From: Nectonema munidae
Taxonomy: Eukaryota; Nematomorpha; Nectonematoida; Nectonematidae
DNA: 64,000 nucleotides
Assembly (NCBI GenBank): GCA_030549495.1
Contig: JAUIRK010000894.1
Location: 1,302,001-1,366,000, forward strand
Direction: 5' to 3'
Position numbers and translations under genes: made by a program. The notes under the pieces are model-generated. The model made no database searches and had not been told where the DNA came from. It was given only the letters and a program-made list of their open reading frames with translations. This document shows, piece after piece, positions 1 to 14,500 of the stretch (its first letter is position 1; each line of letters begins with the position of its first letter).

Positions 1-445
1 ATATAATTTGTTGAAAAGGGTAGTGTATGCCTGTTTTACATAAATTGAAGGATTAGTATATTCAAATTTGACAGGTCATGTCATTTTTGATTGATTAATT
101 GGATCATTTACACCTTTTTGTGGGAAATAAGTATTTACCAATGGACTTAGCGTATTTGAAAATGGTAGTGTATGTATGTTTCAAATAAAAAAGTTTAATG
201 ATTCGTATATTCAAATATTGACAGGTCCTGCCAATTTTGATTGATTCGATAATTTACACCTTTTAATAGGAAATAAGTATCACCAATCGACCAGCGTACT
301 TGATAAGGGTAATGTATATGTGTTTCAAATAAAAAAGTTCAATGATTCGTATATCCAAATTTTGACAGGTCCTGTGGATTTTGATTGATTCATTGGATAA
401 TTTACACCTTTTTGTGGGAAAAAATATCACTAATCAACTTAGCGT
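1..445. repeat. Tandem repeat, about 145-bp unit, three copies
   Basis: A block starting GGTAGTGTATG (19), GGTAGTGTATG (164) and GGTAATGTATA (308) recurs every 144-145 bp. Each unit carries ATTCAAAT, a TTGACAGGTC motif, TTTTGATTGATT and TTTACACCTTTT at matching places. The array may continue off the left edge. TGACAGG motifs keep appearing with poorer spacing to about 820, suggesting decayed copies. Confidence 0.85.
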
Positions 446-1697
446 AAAAAATTGCTAGATAATAGAATATTAAAAAATATGTAGCCAAAACGACGGAGGT
501 CTAATATAGATACTAAATTTACTGACAGGTGAAATATTTTGAGTGAATTAAACATCTATTAAATAAATTAAGAAAATAATAATTAGCAGAGGAATACTGC
601 AAGTAGAATTTATTTTAAAGTTTATATATTTGGCATTGATTGACAGGTTTGATTGATTTTTTTGACATGTTGGCTGATTTTCATAAAAAAATAAACATCA
701 TTTCTAAATACAGGATACTTGAAATGAGTAAGTATGAGTAAAAAACTTTTTATAAATATTTCAATAAAACTTTAATTTTGATATGAGCTGTCATATTCAA
801 ATAATTTTTTGACAGGCGATTAAATTTCATAAAAATGAATATCACAACTGAATTCAGCATACCATTTTAAATATATATATATATCACACTAAAATAATAT
901 TTAAGAAAAGGAGGGTGGTGTAAAACGCCACCTCCCCCCCCTCCTCCCCATCACTTGAGCGGAACCTTTTGACCATCACTAACAAGGTTAAGCTGGCGTG
1001 AAGTTGTCTGATGAAAGAAAACTAATGCCAAAGGTAATTTGATATGCAAGTTTCGGTTAGTGAACCCAGCTACCAGTGCTACACCAGAACAATCATTTTC
1101 GCTTGCTGGAAGATTAAAAACATGGCGACGGTGTAGTTTGACGCAAAAACGTTTTACATCATAAGCTACTCTTAATTGTCACAAAAATCTTACAGAGGGA
1201 TTGACTTAGCTGCCGTAGGGAATGAGTTTGTATCGAAACATGAGGAACGCTTTTTACCCTTTGGAAAATTTATCCAAGTTTTTATTGAACTTAGTCTAAA
1301 AACGAATTAACTGAATTAATTTATTCAAATTAGCGTAGTCGACTTGCATAATATTAAAGCAGTCTATTATAAAAAAAATTTGTTAAAGAAAAAATTAAAC
1401 TTAGAGACTAGAGATGCAGAAAATCTTGACCTCAGCACGACATTCATTAGAGATATTGAAAATCGCCATGCTGATACTCAAAATCACTATTTTAAAATAA
1501 TCTAAACTACTGGTGATCCTAAGAAGGGAGTGTTAACGAATCCTTAAATAAAGTAGGGCTGCTTCTTAAAAAAAGTGAGAGAGCATCGGCTTTTGTGAAT
1601 AAGTGAGACTTTGCAAGTTTTATTTGATTGTTAGCATACAAGTATGAACAGATTCATAAGTCAGTATTTCTTCTTGTAGAAGTAAATTCAGAAAAAA
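446..1697. other. 3' flank of PWP2, no gene seen
   Basis: AT-rich sequence with decayed TGACAGG repeats to about 880, then a short G- and C-rich patch at 910-950 that can fold (GGTGG...CCACC). No open frame or RNA gene is convincing. The PWP2 poly(A) site must lie here, but no single signal stands out. Confidence 0.4.
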
Positions 1698-3166
1698 TCA
1701 AGTATTGAGTTCTGCTTTCCTTTGAAGTTTGGACAGTGCTTTCATATAATCAATCGTATACTTGTTGTTGTTACATCTTAAACATTGAAGTGAGAGAACG
1801 TTTTAGAAGCAAAGACAAAAAGAAGGAAATCACTCACAACACTTTGATGCATTGGAACTTTTGCGAGAGTGAATTGGACAAGAGACGGAGAAGAGGAGAA
1901 ATTTGAGGTGAAGTGGTTCTTTCTTTTTCAAAGCTTTTGAAATGTGAGCTCATGATGGCGTGTGTCCAGAGCAGGTAGAAGTGGATGTGGCGGGAGGACT
2001 GCAGTTCGCAGCTGACGAAGGAGAGCAGTTTGAGAGCGTACTTGAAGGGCAGTTCTTTGGAGACGAATTGAACTTTGGCAAAAGAAGCAAATAGATAGAT
2101 AGAGAGAAGTGGAATAGACAAGAAGGAAATATACGCATTGTTTATATTATATGTACACAAAAGGTTTACCATTTCAGGCATTAGTTTTCTAAAATTAATG
2201 ATTGGTCTTTCCTTTTCAATGTGGAATACACAAGACAAAATTTTAAAGGTAAAGGTACCATAGGGTGTTTTCATCGAGAAGGCACAATTGAGCCGCTTGT
2301 ATCGAACTATGAGGAAAGCAGGCTTGATAGGGGATCGAACCCAATACCTTAAGTTATCGAATCAAGCATCTAACCAACCCTACTCACGACCATTTGTTTG
2401 CTCTTTTTTAGAGAAACAAACAACATATTTTGATAATATTTACAGGAACTTTAAGGTTAACTTCATTGATTCAAAGTCAAAATATTGATTTTTAAGGTAA
2501 ATATATTTAGAACTTAGTGAAGAAGACAAAGCTAAAGAAAAAATGGTATATATTCAAACATATTTTTATAATTATACCCAATTAACCCATTAAGTACCAT
2601 AGAAATCAGACGATATCTAAAAAAACGTAGACGATTTATATTCAAAGTCATTGAAAAAAGCAGACAAAGATGAAATTACTTATGTTCCCAAATGGGAAAA
2701 TTGGGACTTAATGGGTTAAGGGGGTGGAGAAGACTCCATTTGGCCATTTGAAAAATAGCGAAACGTTTAAAATTAGAAGACATACTGCATAAGAATTTAA
2801 TAACGCAAAGAACGCCCGAAATATGTAAAATAATTCACAAACAAATTTTAAACAACAGAATGTTCAAAAAATTAGATGAAACATTGATAACACATTTATA
2901 GATAAAAAAATTGTTAAGAAGTTAAGATAAGAAATTACTATTTTCAGTATCAATGGATTCAACAGTCTCTGTAATGACATATGCTTGATTTAAACGCAAG
3001 GAGTAGATCACAGCTTCAAGGTACTGCTTACTTGAAATGAGTCCTTTAATTTTACCTGCATTCACATCCAAGGCCAAATCGTATGGATCGAAAAAAGTGA
3101 CATTTGACTCCGAATCTTGGGAAAAGAGTACAACACCCTCCGTTGACGCCACTGCAAATTCTCTAC
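1698..3166 (-). CDS. PWP2: PWP2 exons 17-19: C-terminal Utp12 domain and stop
   Basis: Exon 17 (2939-3166) reads REFAVASTEGVVLFS, FFDPYDLALDV and YSLRLNQAYVI, matching the human segment ATTTEGLLIYS to ALRLNES. Exon 18 (1838-2072) holds ELPFKYALKLLSFV and SSRHIHFYLLWTH, the most conserved part of the Utp12 domain, which joins UTP-B subunits. Exon 19 (1698-1776) reads CNNNKYTIDYMKALSKLQRK and stops at a TGA at 1700-1698. Human continues with about 40 acidic residues that are absent here. Intron 18 is 61 bp. Confidence 0.95.
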
Positions 3167-5559
3167 CTAAGGAGAGCAGGGTTAAATCGTGTAATGACAA
3201 AATCTTCCGCATGACAAAATTTATTCACAAAATGTTTAATAGCCAAGAAAGGGTAGAATTTTTTTGTTAATTCTTTAGATATTCAGATAGGGTTAGTAAA
3301 ATAATTATTGAGCCAGTTAGTTAGCATCCAGATATAAGACTAACTTTTTTCCTACAAAATCTAGTCACAAAAGCACACTCTGTGTTCTATTATGGGAAAA
3401 AAGACATTTAAAAATACAGTTTCTATATTGAACACCCTAGGAACTCAATAAAAATGTTAATTATATAGAGATCACACTCGCTTACACTTTACATTATAAT
3501 GCCCAACAAAGCAGGGGCATTTACACCAGAGGGTAATTTAAAAAATTTTCATGGGTAATAAGGTCTATGCAATTTATTGATTTTTTTCTTATAAAAATCT
3601 ATATGAAGAGATAGCCTAATATTTTTTACAGCAAGTTTGTGTTTGATTTGATTCATCATATACCCCTTTGAAGTATTTATCTCACTCAATCAAAACATAT
3701 GACACTTAGAATATCAGAGCTAGCTTCCTGAAGCGTCTTTCTAGTAAATGAGTAGGATTCACACTTGACAAATTATTTCAATACATTTGTGGGGATTGAA
3801 TTCATATTATCGGTATGTGTGCATATACAAAGCTATAGAAACTTCAAATTATTGGCTGGAAGGGGGAGAAAAAAATATTGGATTTTAATAGTTTAAATTT
3901 AATATGAAGTAAAATAGATGAATGATTATGGGGGTGAAAGATGACTGACTCAATCCAAAATTAAATTTGATTAATGGACAAAAGAGTTGGAGAACAGTCG
4001 CCTTTACGCGAAAAAATTGAGACATTGAAAAGGCCCTCCTTTTTTGAAAATATGTTTACTAATGAAGATTTTACTGCATCCATTACTTTTTTTTAATCAT
4101 TCAATTGTTTGCCGATTCCATTCCATTTTGAGTAGTGGAATGAGTGAAATATCTATTCTCCTGCGTGGGATATTTTATATATGCAGTGAATTTTTCCTCA
4201 CACCATCCCATTTTTCATTTATGTGACCAAAATAAGGTGTTCGACTAGGCCTTTTCCACGGTCCATGAGTGGAATTTTTAGAAACGTGAAATACAAGTGC
4301 TGTAACAATAGGCATTTAAACGTTCATTCACCCGTATACAAATGATACAAAATTTCGTGTTTTCAGACCTTACTCGTAAAGCCGATAAAAAAAAGTCCGC
4401 ACAAATATGCCACTCGCTGCTGCTAACGCCGATTGTTAGGAGAAGCACTATTGAAATATCTATACTTCGGTGTTCAATTTATTTGTGTTTAAAATTGCGA
4501 GTATCTTATAAATGCATATAATTTTTTCCATGCGTCTCTAAACAGATGCATATTTATCTGGATGTTTGTAAATGCGTTAGTTCGTGTTATTCAACTCGTT
4601 AGTGCCTTATTTTATTGGTTATTTTTTGTAAACATATTTTGTGATAAGTTTTGTGCGTGCTAGATTTTATCGTAGAGTTAAATACCTCTTACCGGTAGGA
4701 GAAAATAGGATTTCACTGACTTTAATATCCATCTTAAAGGATCTTGACGTGATGTCTTTAACTCGCGCTTCTGCCAATTGAAGATCGGAAAATTTAGGAG
4801 CGATGCTTGAAGATAGAATGGCATCTTTGCTGCCAAACTCAGTCATGTTGTGCCATTGGATGGAAGCAGACATGTGATCAAAGGAGTAATTTTGACAAAT
4901 CTCTATCTTTGCGATCAACAAAGCGCTCTCACATGAGTAAAGACAGACGAATTTACTAGAGCCAGCTGCGATCAGAGAATTGCCATCCGGAGCGAAGTCA
5001 ATGCACGAAAAATAACTAAAGATAATAGACTCTGAAGATTTGTCAAACACAGCTTTATAAATGATAACATTGCCCTAATGAACAAACAAATTAACAATGT
5101 GTTCATTGGGTAAAACTTTTTGTTATCATTTATAACACTAGACTTAGAATCGATTTTGGGGCTTTATTTGAGGGCAGTAATTTGGATTTGGTTTAAGTAA
5201 CTAGAATAATATTTCAGTTATTTAAAAACGCTTTTCATAAAAACCGATTTTATGCTGGCCTCGAGTACAATCTTGGTTCTTAATTTGGTCGTTTATTAAT
5301 TTAAGTTTCAACATCCGCAATAACATCCGCGTCAGCAATTTTAAAACATTCTTTTTCTATATACCGCAACGTCTTTATGATAACACATATACGCTTAGAT
5401 TTTCTCTCTAAATTTTTAAGAAGCATAAAACTTCGTTTTGATCAGAATAGTAACTACGATATCGGGATCCGCTAAAAAATTATCTGGACATCCGCGGATA
5501 CAAAAAATTTCACACCCGATACATCTTTAATACACACTCATAGATAGAGAAGGGTGAAG

Positions 5560-5593
<34 letters not shown>

Positions 5594-8500
5594 CACCCTA
5601 TGGTTAGTGTCTGGCGACCCGGATGTTTGCATAGACGTGTTCACCCTAACCCTTTGTTTACAATAATCAGATATTAAGGTTTTGCTCTACTATCTCTATT
5701 ATTACACTTCATTTCTTTTTACTCTGCTTTGTTACAAGCGCAAAAACGCGTGTTTGTTAATTAAAGGATGCACCGAGTTTTTGCGATTTGGTTGCAAGCA
5801 AAAAACAAATCGCAGCGATATATAAAAAATAACAATATAAAAGATAATTTACGCCTAAGTCTATCACAATCGCTTCAAATTTGACACACTCTTTTGAAAA
5901 AATATTGGAACATATTTCGCAATCTCAATAATGGAATCTGGATTTGCGAACTTAATTGGTTTCAGAAAATCTTTCTTTAGCCAAAATGCTATGAATCTCT
6001 TATTTTAATGGATATTATTAAATTATTAATGTGCTATATCTAAAATAAGGTAGAGGTGAGTTTTCCCATCATATTAGGTTCCTGAAAAAAAGGACGGATT
6101 ATCGAAGCAAAAAATTCTCCCGTAAAGAAATTTGTCCTCAAAAAAATTTGACGAATGATCAAAGTACGGATTTTCAGGCTTGACTGTAATTGAAATGTTT
6201 ATTAACGCAATAGAAAATGAAAAAAGAAAGACCGATTGCTGAGAATTATAAAAAGAACACTTTTGAGTGCGTGATCCGAGAAGCAGTTTGTGGGATGAGT
6301 CAAAATTTGTCCGCAAAAATTGTTCGTAAACTGAGGCTCCACTGTATATATTTGTTGTATATTTATTTTCCAAGAAGCATCTATCCCACGCTACAGAGAG
6401 CTTTTTTCAAATATAGACACATTTATATTCATTAAATGCAAAAAATTTCTCTGAAAAAGCAGTATACTTATATGAAAATGAATATATTTCCATTAAGATT
6501 ATTATATTCATTTCAGGAGCGGGCTTAGAGCTCAACACAGTGAACGAGTTTGTCTCTGTCCACAAAAATCATTCGTATTTGTATCGAGCTTGTAGCCGTC
6601 GATCAGCTTCTACATATTTCAGTATTTATTTTTACACCAACTATCAAAGTTCGTTCAATAGAATAGCTTTAAAGCTTTTGTCACATTTTTTGCATATAAA
6701 TCAAAAACTTCGATCTTAGTTTGTTCAAATTAAGTTTCAAAAGAGGTGTTAACAAAGTAAAATGCTCTGGTAAGAAATATTAAAAAATTAAATATACATT
6801 TGTGAGTTAAAGGGAAGGAGTTGTTTTGGAACCCTGAAGGAGATTCTTGGTGCTCATAATTTGGTGCCGTAATATTGTAAAACAAATAAACGTACGCATA
6901 TTGGTTCAGTTTTTTGGCCGTCACAACCTCATTCTTGCCCTTGCCAATCAGAATATCACGTTTTCCTTCGATGCATCGATTGACGGGTGTTGCGCTGACC
7001 AAATCATAAAACTGGATCGTACCATTTATCATTGAGACGGCGGCCATCTTTCCAAATGGATGCAAAGCAACATGAAGAGCTGAAAAAAATACAAAACCTA
7101 ATTTCAAGTAAGGAAATAAAAAAGAACACGATTTCTACCTTCACTCACTAAATCAATTGTTTCCAACTTCGTTTCTGAACCCAATACATCCCATACTTTC
7201 AATGTTTTATCCCAGGAAGACGTTACAATGACGTTGAGTTGGGAGCTGAAACTGCATCCTGTTATTGGAGCTGTGTGAGAACTTAAAGACTAATAAATAA
7301 TCAACAAGAGTTTTATGCAGAAAAAGAAAATGCATAAGCCAACGATTTCAAGCTATTTTTATACACAAAATATAGTATTAAAAATGATCATCGCAATTAG
7401 TCCTTTAATGACCAGTTTGATTAGATACTAATGACACAAGAAATGAAAATCTTCGGCTTTAAATATATAAATTCCATTGAAAAAGAAAGCAGGCGATTAG
7501 TGTTAATAATTCTGGTGAAGATTAAAATTTTTTAAAACTACCATTTTATAAAAATATTCATCAATGATGACGCACGCTTTATTTTTGATGATTTTTGGGC
7601 CTATGTTAAAATTTAGGAAATTTTTGGAAAATTAATAAAATATTTATAATTTCTAATATGTTTTATAGCAAATCTTACAAAAACCCGTCTACGACTATAA
7701 GTACTCAAAACTTTAAAAAATAAACAACTCTTACTTCCAACTTCCATTAAAGAAAGACGATTCGATGGCACGTTTAGAAAAATTAAACTGATTTTTCCAT
7801 TTTTTTTAAAAATCGGAGGCCCAGTCCCATCCCTTTAAAATTTTCGACTTTTTAAAAGTACTTCGCAACCATGAATTTTAAAGAAAAAAAACATTTCGGA
7901 TACAAGACCGATAAAAGAATCTGTGCTTGGTCTCTCAGTCAAAAAGTCATTTCAATTCTTTTCCCAAAACTCTCATATCATTGACTTCTAAATGAACTAA
8001 CTAGAAATTAATAAAATAATTTTTTTTAATTTTTATAGTTTTTAAAATAACATCTATTTTTATAAATACTAAAAAAATAGCGTGACTTTAAAAAAAGGGC
8101 CCCTTATTATTGGGGGCCCTGAATCCCCTTAAAAATTTTCGACTCTACAGTCTCAGACCGGGGGCAACAATGCCGAAACTAAAGAAAAATCATATTAGTT
8201 ATATTTAAAATTTTCAATTTCTATTTGTTTTTCAAATGGCAGATATATCTATATTTATTGTTAAAACTTGTCGAGTAGTAAAGTTATGTGGTTAAAAAAG
8301 AAGAATAAAAAATAGAAGCATACTTCTAGAAGTTTTCCGGTGCTTAAAGACCAAACATAAACGCAAAAAGATAATTTGGTGCCGGCGCAAACAATTTCAT
8401 CCATCGTGTCAACAGTGACAGAAGAAAACTTCGCATCTTTTGTCGCTGATAGAGTTCGAAAATTGCGATATCTACGAGCAAATAAACATTAAAACATGTG

Positions 8501-11500
8501 CACTAGAGAATTAGGATGAAGGAGAGGTTGATTTCAAACGTGGCTCTCCATTGACAATGGGGGCGTGAGTAAGGTTGGTTAGATACTGGGTTTCGATAAT
8601 TCAATGTCTTGGGTTCGATCCCGCATCAAGCCCACTTTCTTCATAGTTCGATGCAAGCGGCGCAATTGTGCCTTCTCGATGAAAACACCCCACGCTACCT
8701 TTACCTCATTTTAAAATCCTTGAAGAACAGGCATCGAAACTTTTGTATTGCAGAGCTTATACAAAGTTAAATTGAAGTGACTCTCATGTTATGATTGAGA
8801 AGAAACCAGATGTAGCGAATTTTAAAAGGAACTTTAGATTTATTCGCTATACCCTAACTTTATCAAAAGGATATTTATCAAGTATACTACACCTTGAGTT
8901 TAATTTTTTCTTATTGAAAAATCATTAATTTTAAATTGTTCTTTTGTTTCTTTTCATATCAATAACTTTTTTTCAAATTGACAAAAAAACACACCATCAA
9001 TTCAGTTTTGTGAATGAAATAACTGAATAGTCGTAGAAGATATTTCAAATTAGAAAAAATAAGAATATAATTTTAAAACATTAAGCTAAAATAAATTTGA
9101 AGAGAGTTTTAATTAAAGACAAGCTAATAGCTTAAAATTTACTTTTCAATTTTATAAAATCAAAAAACCATATAGAATTTTTTTATTTGTATTTTAAAAA
9201 TTTAGGCTAAGAAAAAATCTAAATCATAGAAATAGTTTTTTAAATCTAAAAAAAGTTTTAATCCAAAATTTCTTCGTTATAATAAAATTTTATTGTAAAA
9301 CCAAAGTTCTGAGAAAATTTGCCATAGTTGACAAAATCTATTGTTGTTGTTCTTGACCCTCAGACTACGATATCGCATTAAGGCTTTATCTTGTACAGTC
9401 AAAAAAATTGTTTTTTACTGAGTGAACCAGGGTTGGATCAAATACATTCGTATTTGTATTATGTAAAATGTAATGATATGGCGTATGATATCATGCAGTG
9501 GCACAAAGACTCATCTAAGACTCTCACCTAAAGCACAAAGACTCATGAAAAATATTGCAAAAATGGGTTCGCTTTGAGATGAAATTGTTAAAGGTGAAAA
9601 CGAGTGTATACCGTTTCAAGTCAAAGGCGCGGACAGTTGAGTCTTCAGAAGCGGATAAAATGGCGTTTCCGCTATGAGTGAATATGAGTGCGTTGATGGG
9701 AGCTGAGTGCTCGTTGAAGGTGGCCAAACAACATCCATTCGTTATCATCCAAAGCTTAATCTAGAAAAAGGAAATGAACTGAATTGAACATCAAAAAATA
9801 ATTATTATCTGAAATAAGGCTTACGAACTTCTCGCAGAAAAACAGTTAAAATATGTATTTTATAATATTAAAATTTCCTGTGTTTATAAAAATGCTTTTT
9901 AATACAAATCTGCTTTACATTAGATATCGGATGATTATTCAACAATTTTACATTCGTCTGCTTTTTCAAATAGTTTTGTATAGGAATCTTCTGCTTTTTA
10001 ATAAATATCGTTTTGTTTTTTCTGGTAATGAAAGGGTTAATCCATATGATTCAAGAAAACACGATATTAAATAATTTGATATAAAACTACGTTTCATCTG
10101 CACCATATAAAGATCATATTTGGATCAAATGAACTGAAAGATGCATCAATCTGCAATATACGAGGTTACCTGGAAATAAAAGATCCTTACTTTTCTTTTC
10201 AGATTAACCCATTTACGACCAATGTTCCTATTTTGGAACATAAGTAATTTCATCTTCGTCTGCTTTTTTCAATGACTTTGAATATAAATCGTCTGCGTTT
10301 TTTTAGATATCGTCTGCTTTGCTTGGTGTTAAATGGGTTAATTACTACTTTTTTTACCAGTTATATTTACTACTTTTTGTAGAATTCAGGCTTGCTTGTT
10401 ACTTGCACATTCACTCTATTACTTGTAAAAGTTTCACACAAACACATTTACGACCAATGTTCCCAAAGGGAACGCAGACAAATTCCTACTTTAAATGGAA
10501 TTACTAAAGTGGTCTGCTTTGCTTGGTCTTAAATGGGTTAAACATGGATAGTTTTATCCTTTAGTTAATTCAATTTCTGCGACGACATGAAGCCGTAACA
10601 ATTGGAGTAAGTAAATCATGTTATAAGAGCTCCCTTTCCAATTAATAAGAAAACAAAACAACTCATGAACATTTCCTACATGAACGAAGAAAGATATAGA
10701 AGGTAGTAGAACAAGAAGTATATAATAGTATGAATGTAGTAGAATTCTAAGACAATTAAAATGAACGTACAAAGAGACCTGACTACAACCCTACACCGTA
10801 TTTCATTGAAAAGGGGTCTTGGATATAAAACAGGCTGCGCCTCCTCTCAAAGTAACAGCGCTTAACCCATTAAGTCCCAATGTTCCCATTTGGGAACATA
10901 AGTAATTTCATCTTCGTCTGCTTTTTTCAACGACTTTGAATATTAATCGTCTGCGTCTTTTTAAATATCGTCTGATTTTTATGGTACTTAATGGCTTAAT
11001 GTGATATATCGCAACATAATAATTTTATTAGTAAAGACTTGAGACAAGGAAAATAGCTTGTTGACATTTTCATTTGTGCGCTTATACTAGGAAATTTAGA
11101 GTTGCATATGATTAGACTTTAGGCCATTCTAAAAAATAGGAAGCAAGGGAAGGAAGAATGCGCATTTTGTGTGAATCTTTTATCAAAGTTTATAAATGAA
11201 GATAATTTGAAAAACCTTTGCGTCTTCTCCAGCTGAAGCGATGAGTGAAGAATTAGGGTGAAATGCGATCGCCTTGACACAGTTCAAATGGGACTGCTGA
11301 TTCATGACAAAGCACTCTGATTTCCATTCCCAGACAAGAAGTTGCCCCAATGCACAAATGCCCAAAGCTATCCAATTGGCCTTTGAATTAATTTTAACAG
11401 TGCTTATACTGTACTCGCTGACACTGCAAAAGAATTTTAATAGTTTAAACTAAAAAATACAACAATAGAAAGAGCAAATGTTCCGATACCAAAATTTTAT

Positions 11501-14500
11501 GCGATTGCAAAAAAAAGGCCAATTTCAATACAGTATTCATTCAACAGTAGGTAAGTTTATCAAAGACATGCTACATTCTAGAAAAGTTTTTAAATTAAAT
11601 ATGAAATAAAAGATTTTCTAAAGTTCAGTCATTCACAAAGCTAGATCTAAGGAATCAAGTGTTAAACTTTGAAGAAAACGCTCCCCTATTTGCAACGTTT
11701 TTATTAGCTGAGTTTTACCGTCTCTTAAGCATTCATAGACCTAGGCGATTTAACCTAAAACAATTTAGCGACACATAATGTATCGAATAGACATGTCACA
11801 GAAACCCTACGTGATTTGGAAGCAAAATTTAGAAAATAACCAGCAATCTTCTTTCTGAATTTTATATACTTAAAGTAGACAATTTTGATTTCGCGCCACA
11901 CTGGTGCCTCATTGGTCCTTAAAGAGCCATCTAACTTTTTTTTAGTTATTCTGAAGTATTCAACAAGTTTGTTCTTAAATTTTCAATGTTCTCAGAAGTA
12001 ATAAAATTTTTTGCTATAAATTACAATTGTTCTAAAATTGTGATTTCATAACCAATATCAAAATGATTTGAGGTTATATCTTTCTTAGTTTATGTCTGAC
12101 TAAAAAATTTTCTTCAGCTATGCAACCACAATGGTATCCATTGGAATTTTTCTGTTCTTACTCGCATATTTTAAAAACAATCATGAATGAAATAAATTCT
12201 TTATTAAAATATTTTATCATGAACAATATCTATATATTTATAGCATTCTTAAAATATTCTTGAATTTTTTACTCCAAGTATTTAACTAGAACACAAAATG
12301 CACCGTTAAAGATTAAATTCAAACAAAATAAAGCGTTCTATAATACAACTTTCAATATTGTAGACATTACCAGTGGAGACAAAAGTGTAGGAACATATGT
12401 TAAAAATGGTTGAAAATTACTGGAATAAAGAAATGATTTAATAAAATCATAAATTATAAAAAAAAAACTTACTATAATATAATAAGTCTTAGAATGTTGT
12501 TGAAAAATAAACTAGATAAATTAACAAATTTATAGTTAGGTCTTTTTGAGTGAAGCAGACGCTTCAAATTTTATTGGACACGGAGTTTGTCGTTAGTGTA
12601 TATTTTTGACTGAAAATATAACGAACTTAAAACAGATGGTTTATTTCAAGAAAAAAACTTGAGACAAACACATCTTCTCTCTTTTAAGGATTAGAGCGAA
12701 TGTCTTTGAAACGAATCAAAACAGACTATTTTTATTTTATGGAACGCTGGTGTCCCATTGAGACTGAAAGAGGCAAACATAAAACATAGTATGCACAAAT
12801 AATAAAAGTTCAGTACCATTTTTATTTTTCATTATCTGTTTGAGGCACAATTTATTATTCAGGAAGAATATGCTATTTTTCCTAAACGTTTTGCTCTAAC
12901 TAAAAAAAACAGTAAAAACGAACTTCAAAGATTGGATAAGGGTGAATTCTGGCATTTCGTGAATGAAAAAATTTCCAGAATTAGTTGCAGCGACAAGCAG
13001 ATTCGAGGCTTCATTGAAGTCAGTGCTCGTGATTTGAAAGGTGGGACTGGATGAGGCCAACTCTGTTAAGCCCTTGTAAGAAAACCTAAATATTGCAAAG
13101 AAGAATGGTAAAGAGAGCAAGAGAGAGAAAGTATGCAATGCTCATATTTCTCAATCTTTGAATTTACTCGACATTATAAAAACAGCTTGTATGATTAAAC
13201 GACGACTAAAAATGGGGATAGAGAAGAACAATTTTAAAAAGTTTTTTTAAAGCTCTGCCATTAAAAATGGCAACAACACTGGTAAAGCTTGTCTAATGGT
13301 ATTTTATAAGCGATGCAGAAGTGTTAGCTGCGTCTACCCTTCTAAAAACAGTGCTAAGTAATAGGAGATACGTGATAAAATATATACGTATGGCTTACTT
13401 AGAAAATAGTTTCCTTTTTTCTCTTTAATGGAATAACACCGCAAGCAAACTGATAACAACCTTGATACTATTCAGTGCTGTGGAAACAGGCCCGTAGCTA
13501 GGACTTTTCAATTGGGAGGGCTGGAAAAAATTTTGGGGGGGCTAAATATTTTCACAAAAAAATTTTTGGTACTTATGGGTTATCTCTCCCCCATTCAAAA
13601 ATTTTTTTTTAGTAAATTACTGAAAAAAAAATTAAAGTGGGAGGGAGATAACTAATAAGTACCAAATTTTTATATATAGTCTAAAAATAAACCATTTTTT
13701 GAACCCTTTATTGATATCGAAATATATTAGGTTGGGGGGGGGGGGGCTCTGAATCTGAGTTGGGGGGGGGGGGGGGGGGCTTGGCCCCCTCCTGCCCTCG
13801 CTTGCTACGGGCCTGTGTGGAAACCTATTTAGCTTGAAAATGACACACAACTAGTCTTACCAAATAGCGTGGTTTTTCGCGTAGCTTTTTGAAAATCAGT
13901 GCTACTAAACTTTTAGCTTTGCGATAGATTACCCTAAAGTTGATAGGACTTTGATATATTTTTTAATCGGAAACTATTTGTATAAAGTGTTTTTCAGCTT
14001 CATAACCTCATTAAATGTTAATATTTTTTCTGATTAGATAGAGTATTTAGTTTTTTTCAAAGGGAGACATGTATTTCTATATGAATCTTCTACTTTACAC
14101 AAGATTTTGTCTGATTAATTTGGCCATTAACCCGTTTAGCAAGTGTATGCTACTTTTTCCCAAGATATTGGAGAATTCAATGTCAAATAATTTCAACAGT
14201 ATTTATATCACACTTGTAAGAATATCCAAATTCTCCAAGTCAAGAGATTTCTCTTTTTTGAATAATGTATTTTCATTTTATTTTTGGATAAACCACTATT
14301 TATGCACAGTATACTAGAGCTCAACAAGGGCGTGATTTCTTTAACACATGATCGTTGATATTTGCTGCGTTTGGGATTTTTACTATATTCACAAAGATGA
14401 ATCCATTCATGAAGCTATTTTTTTGTAAAATATCGAAGTATTATTTCTTAGCATTTGGACTTTCCCAATGTGTGCATTTTTTGTAGAGAAATAAAGAGAT

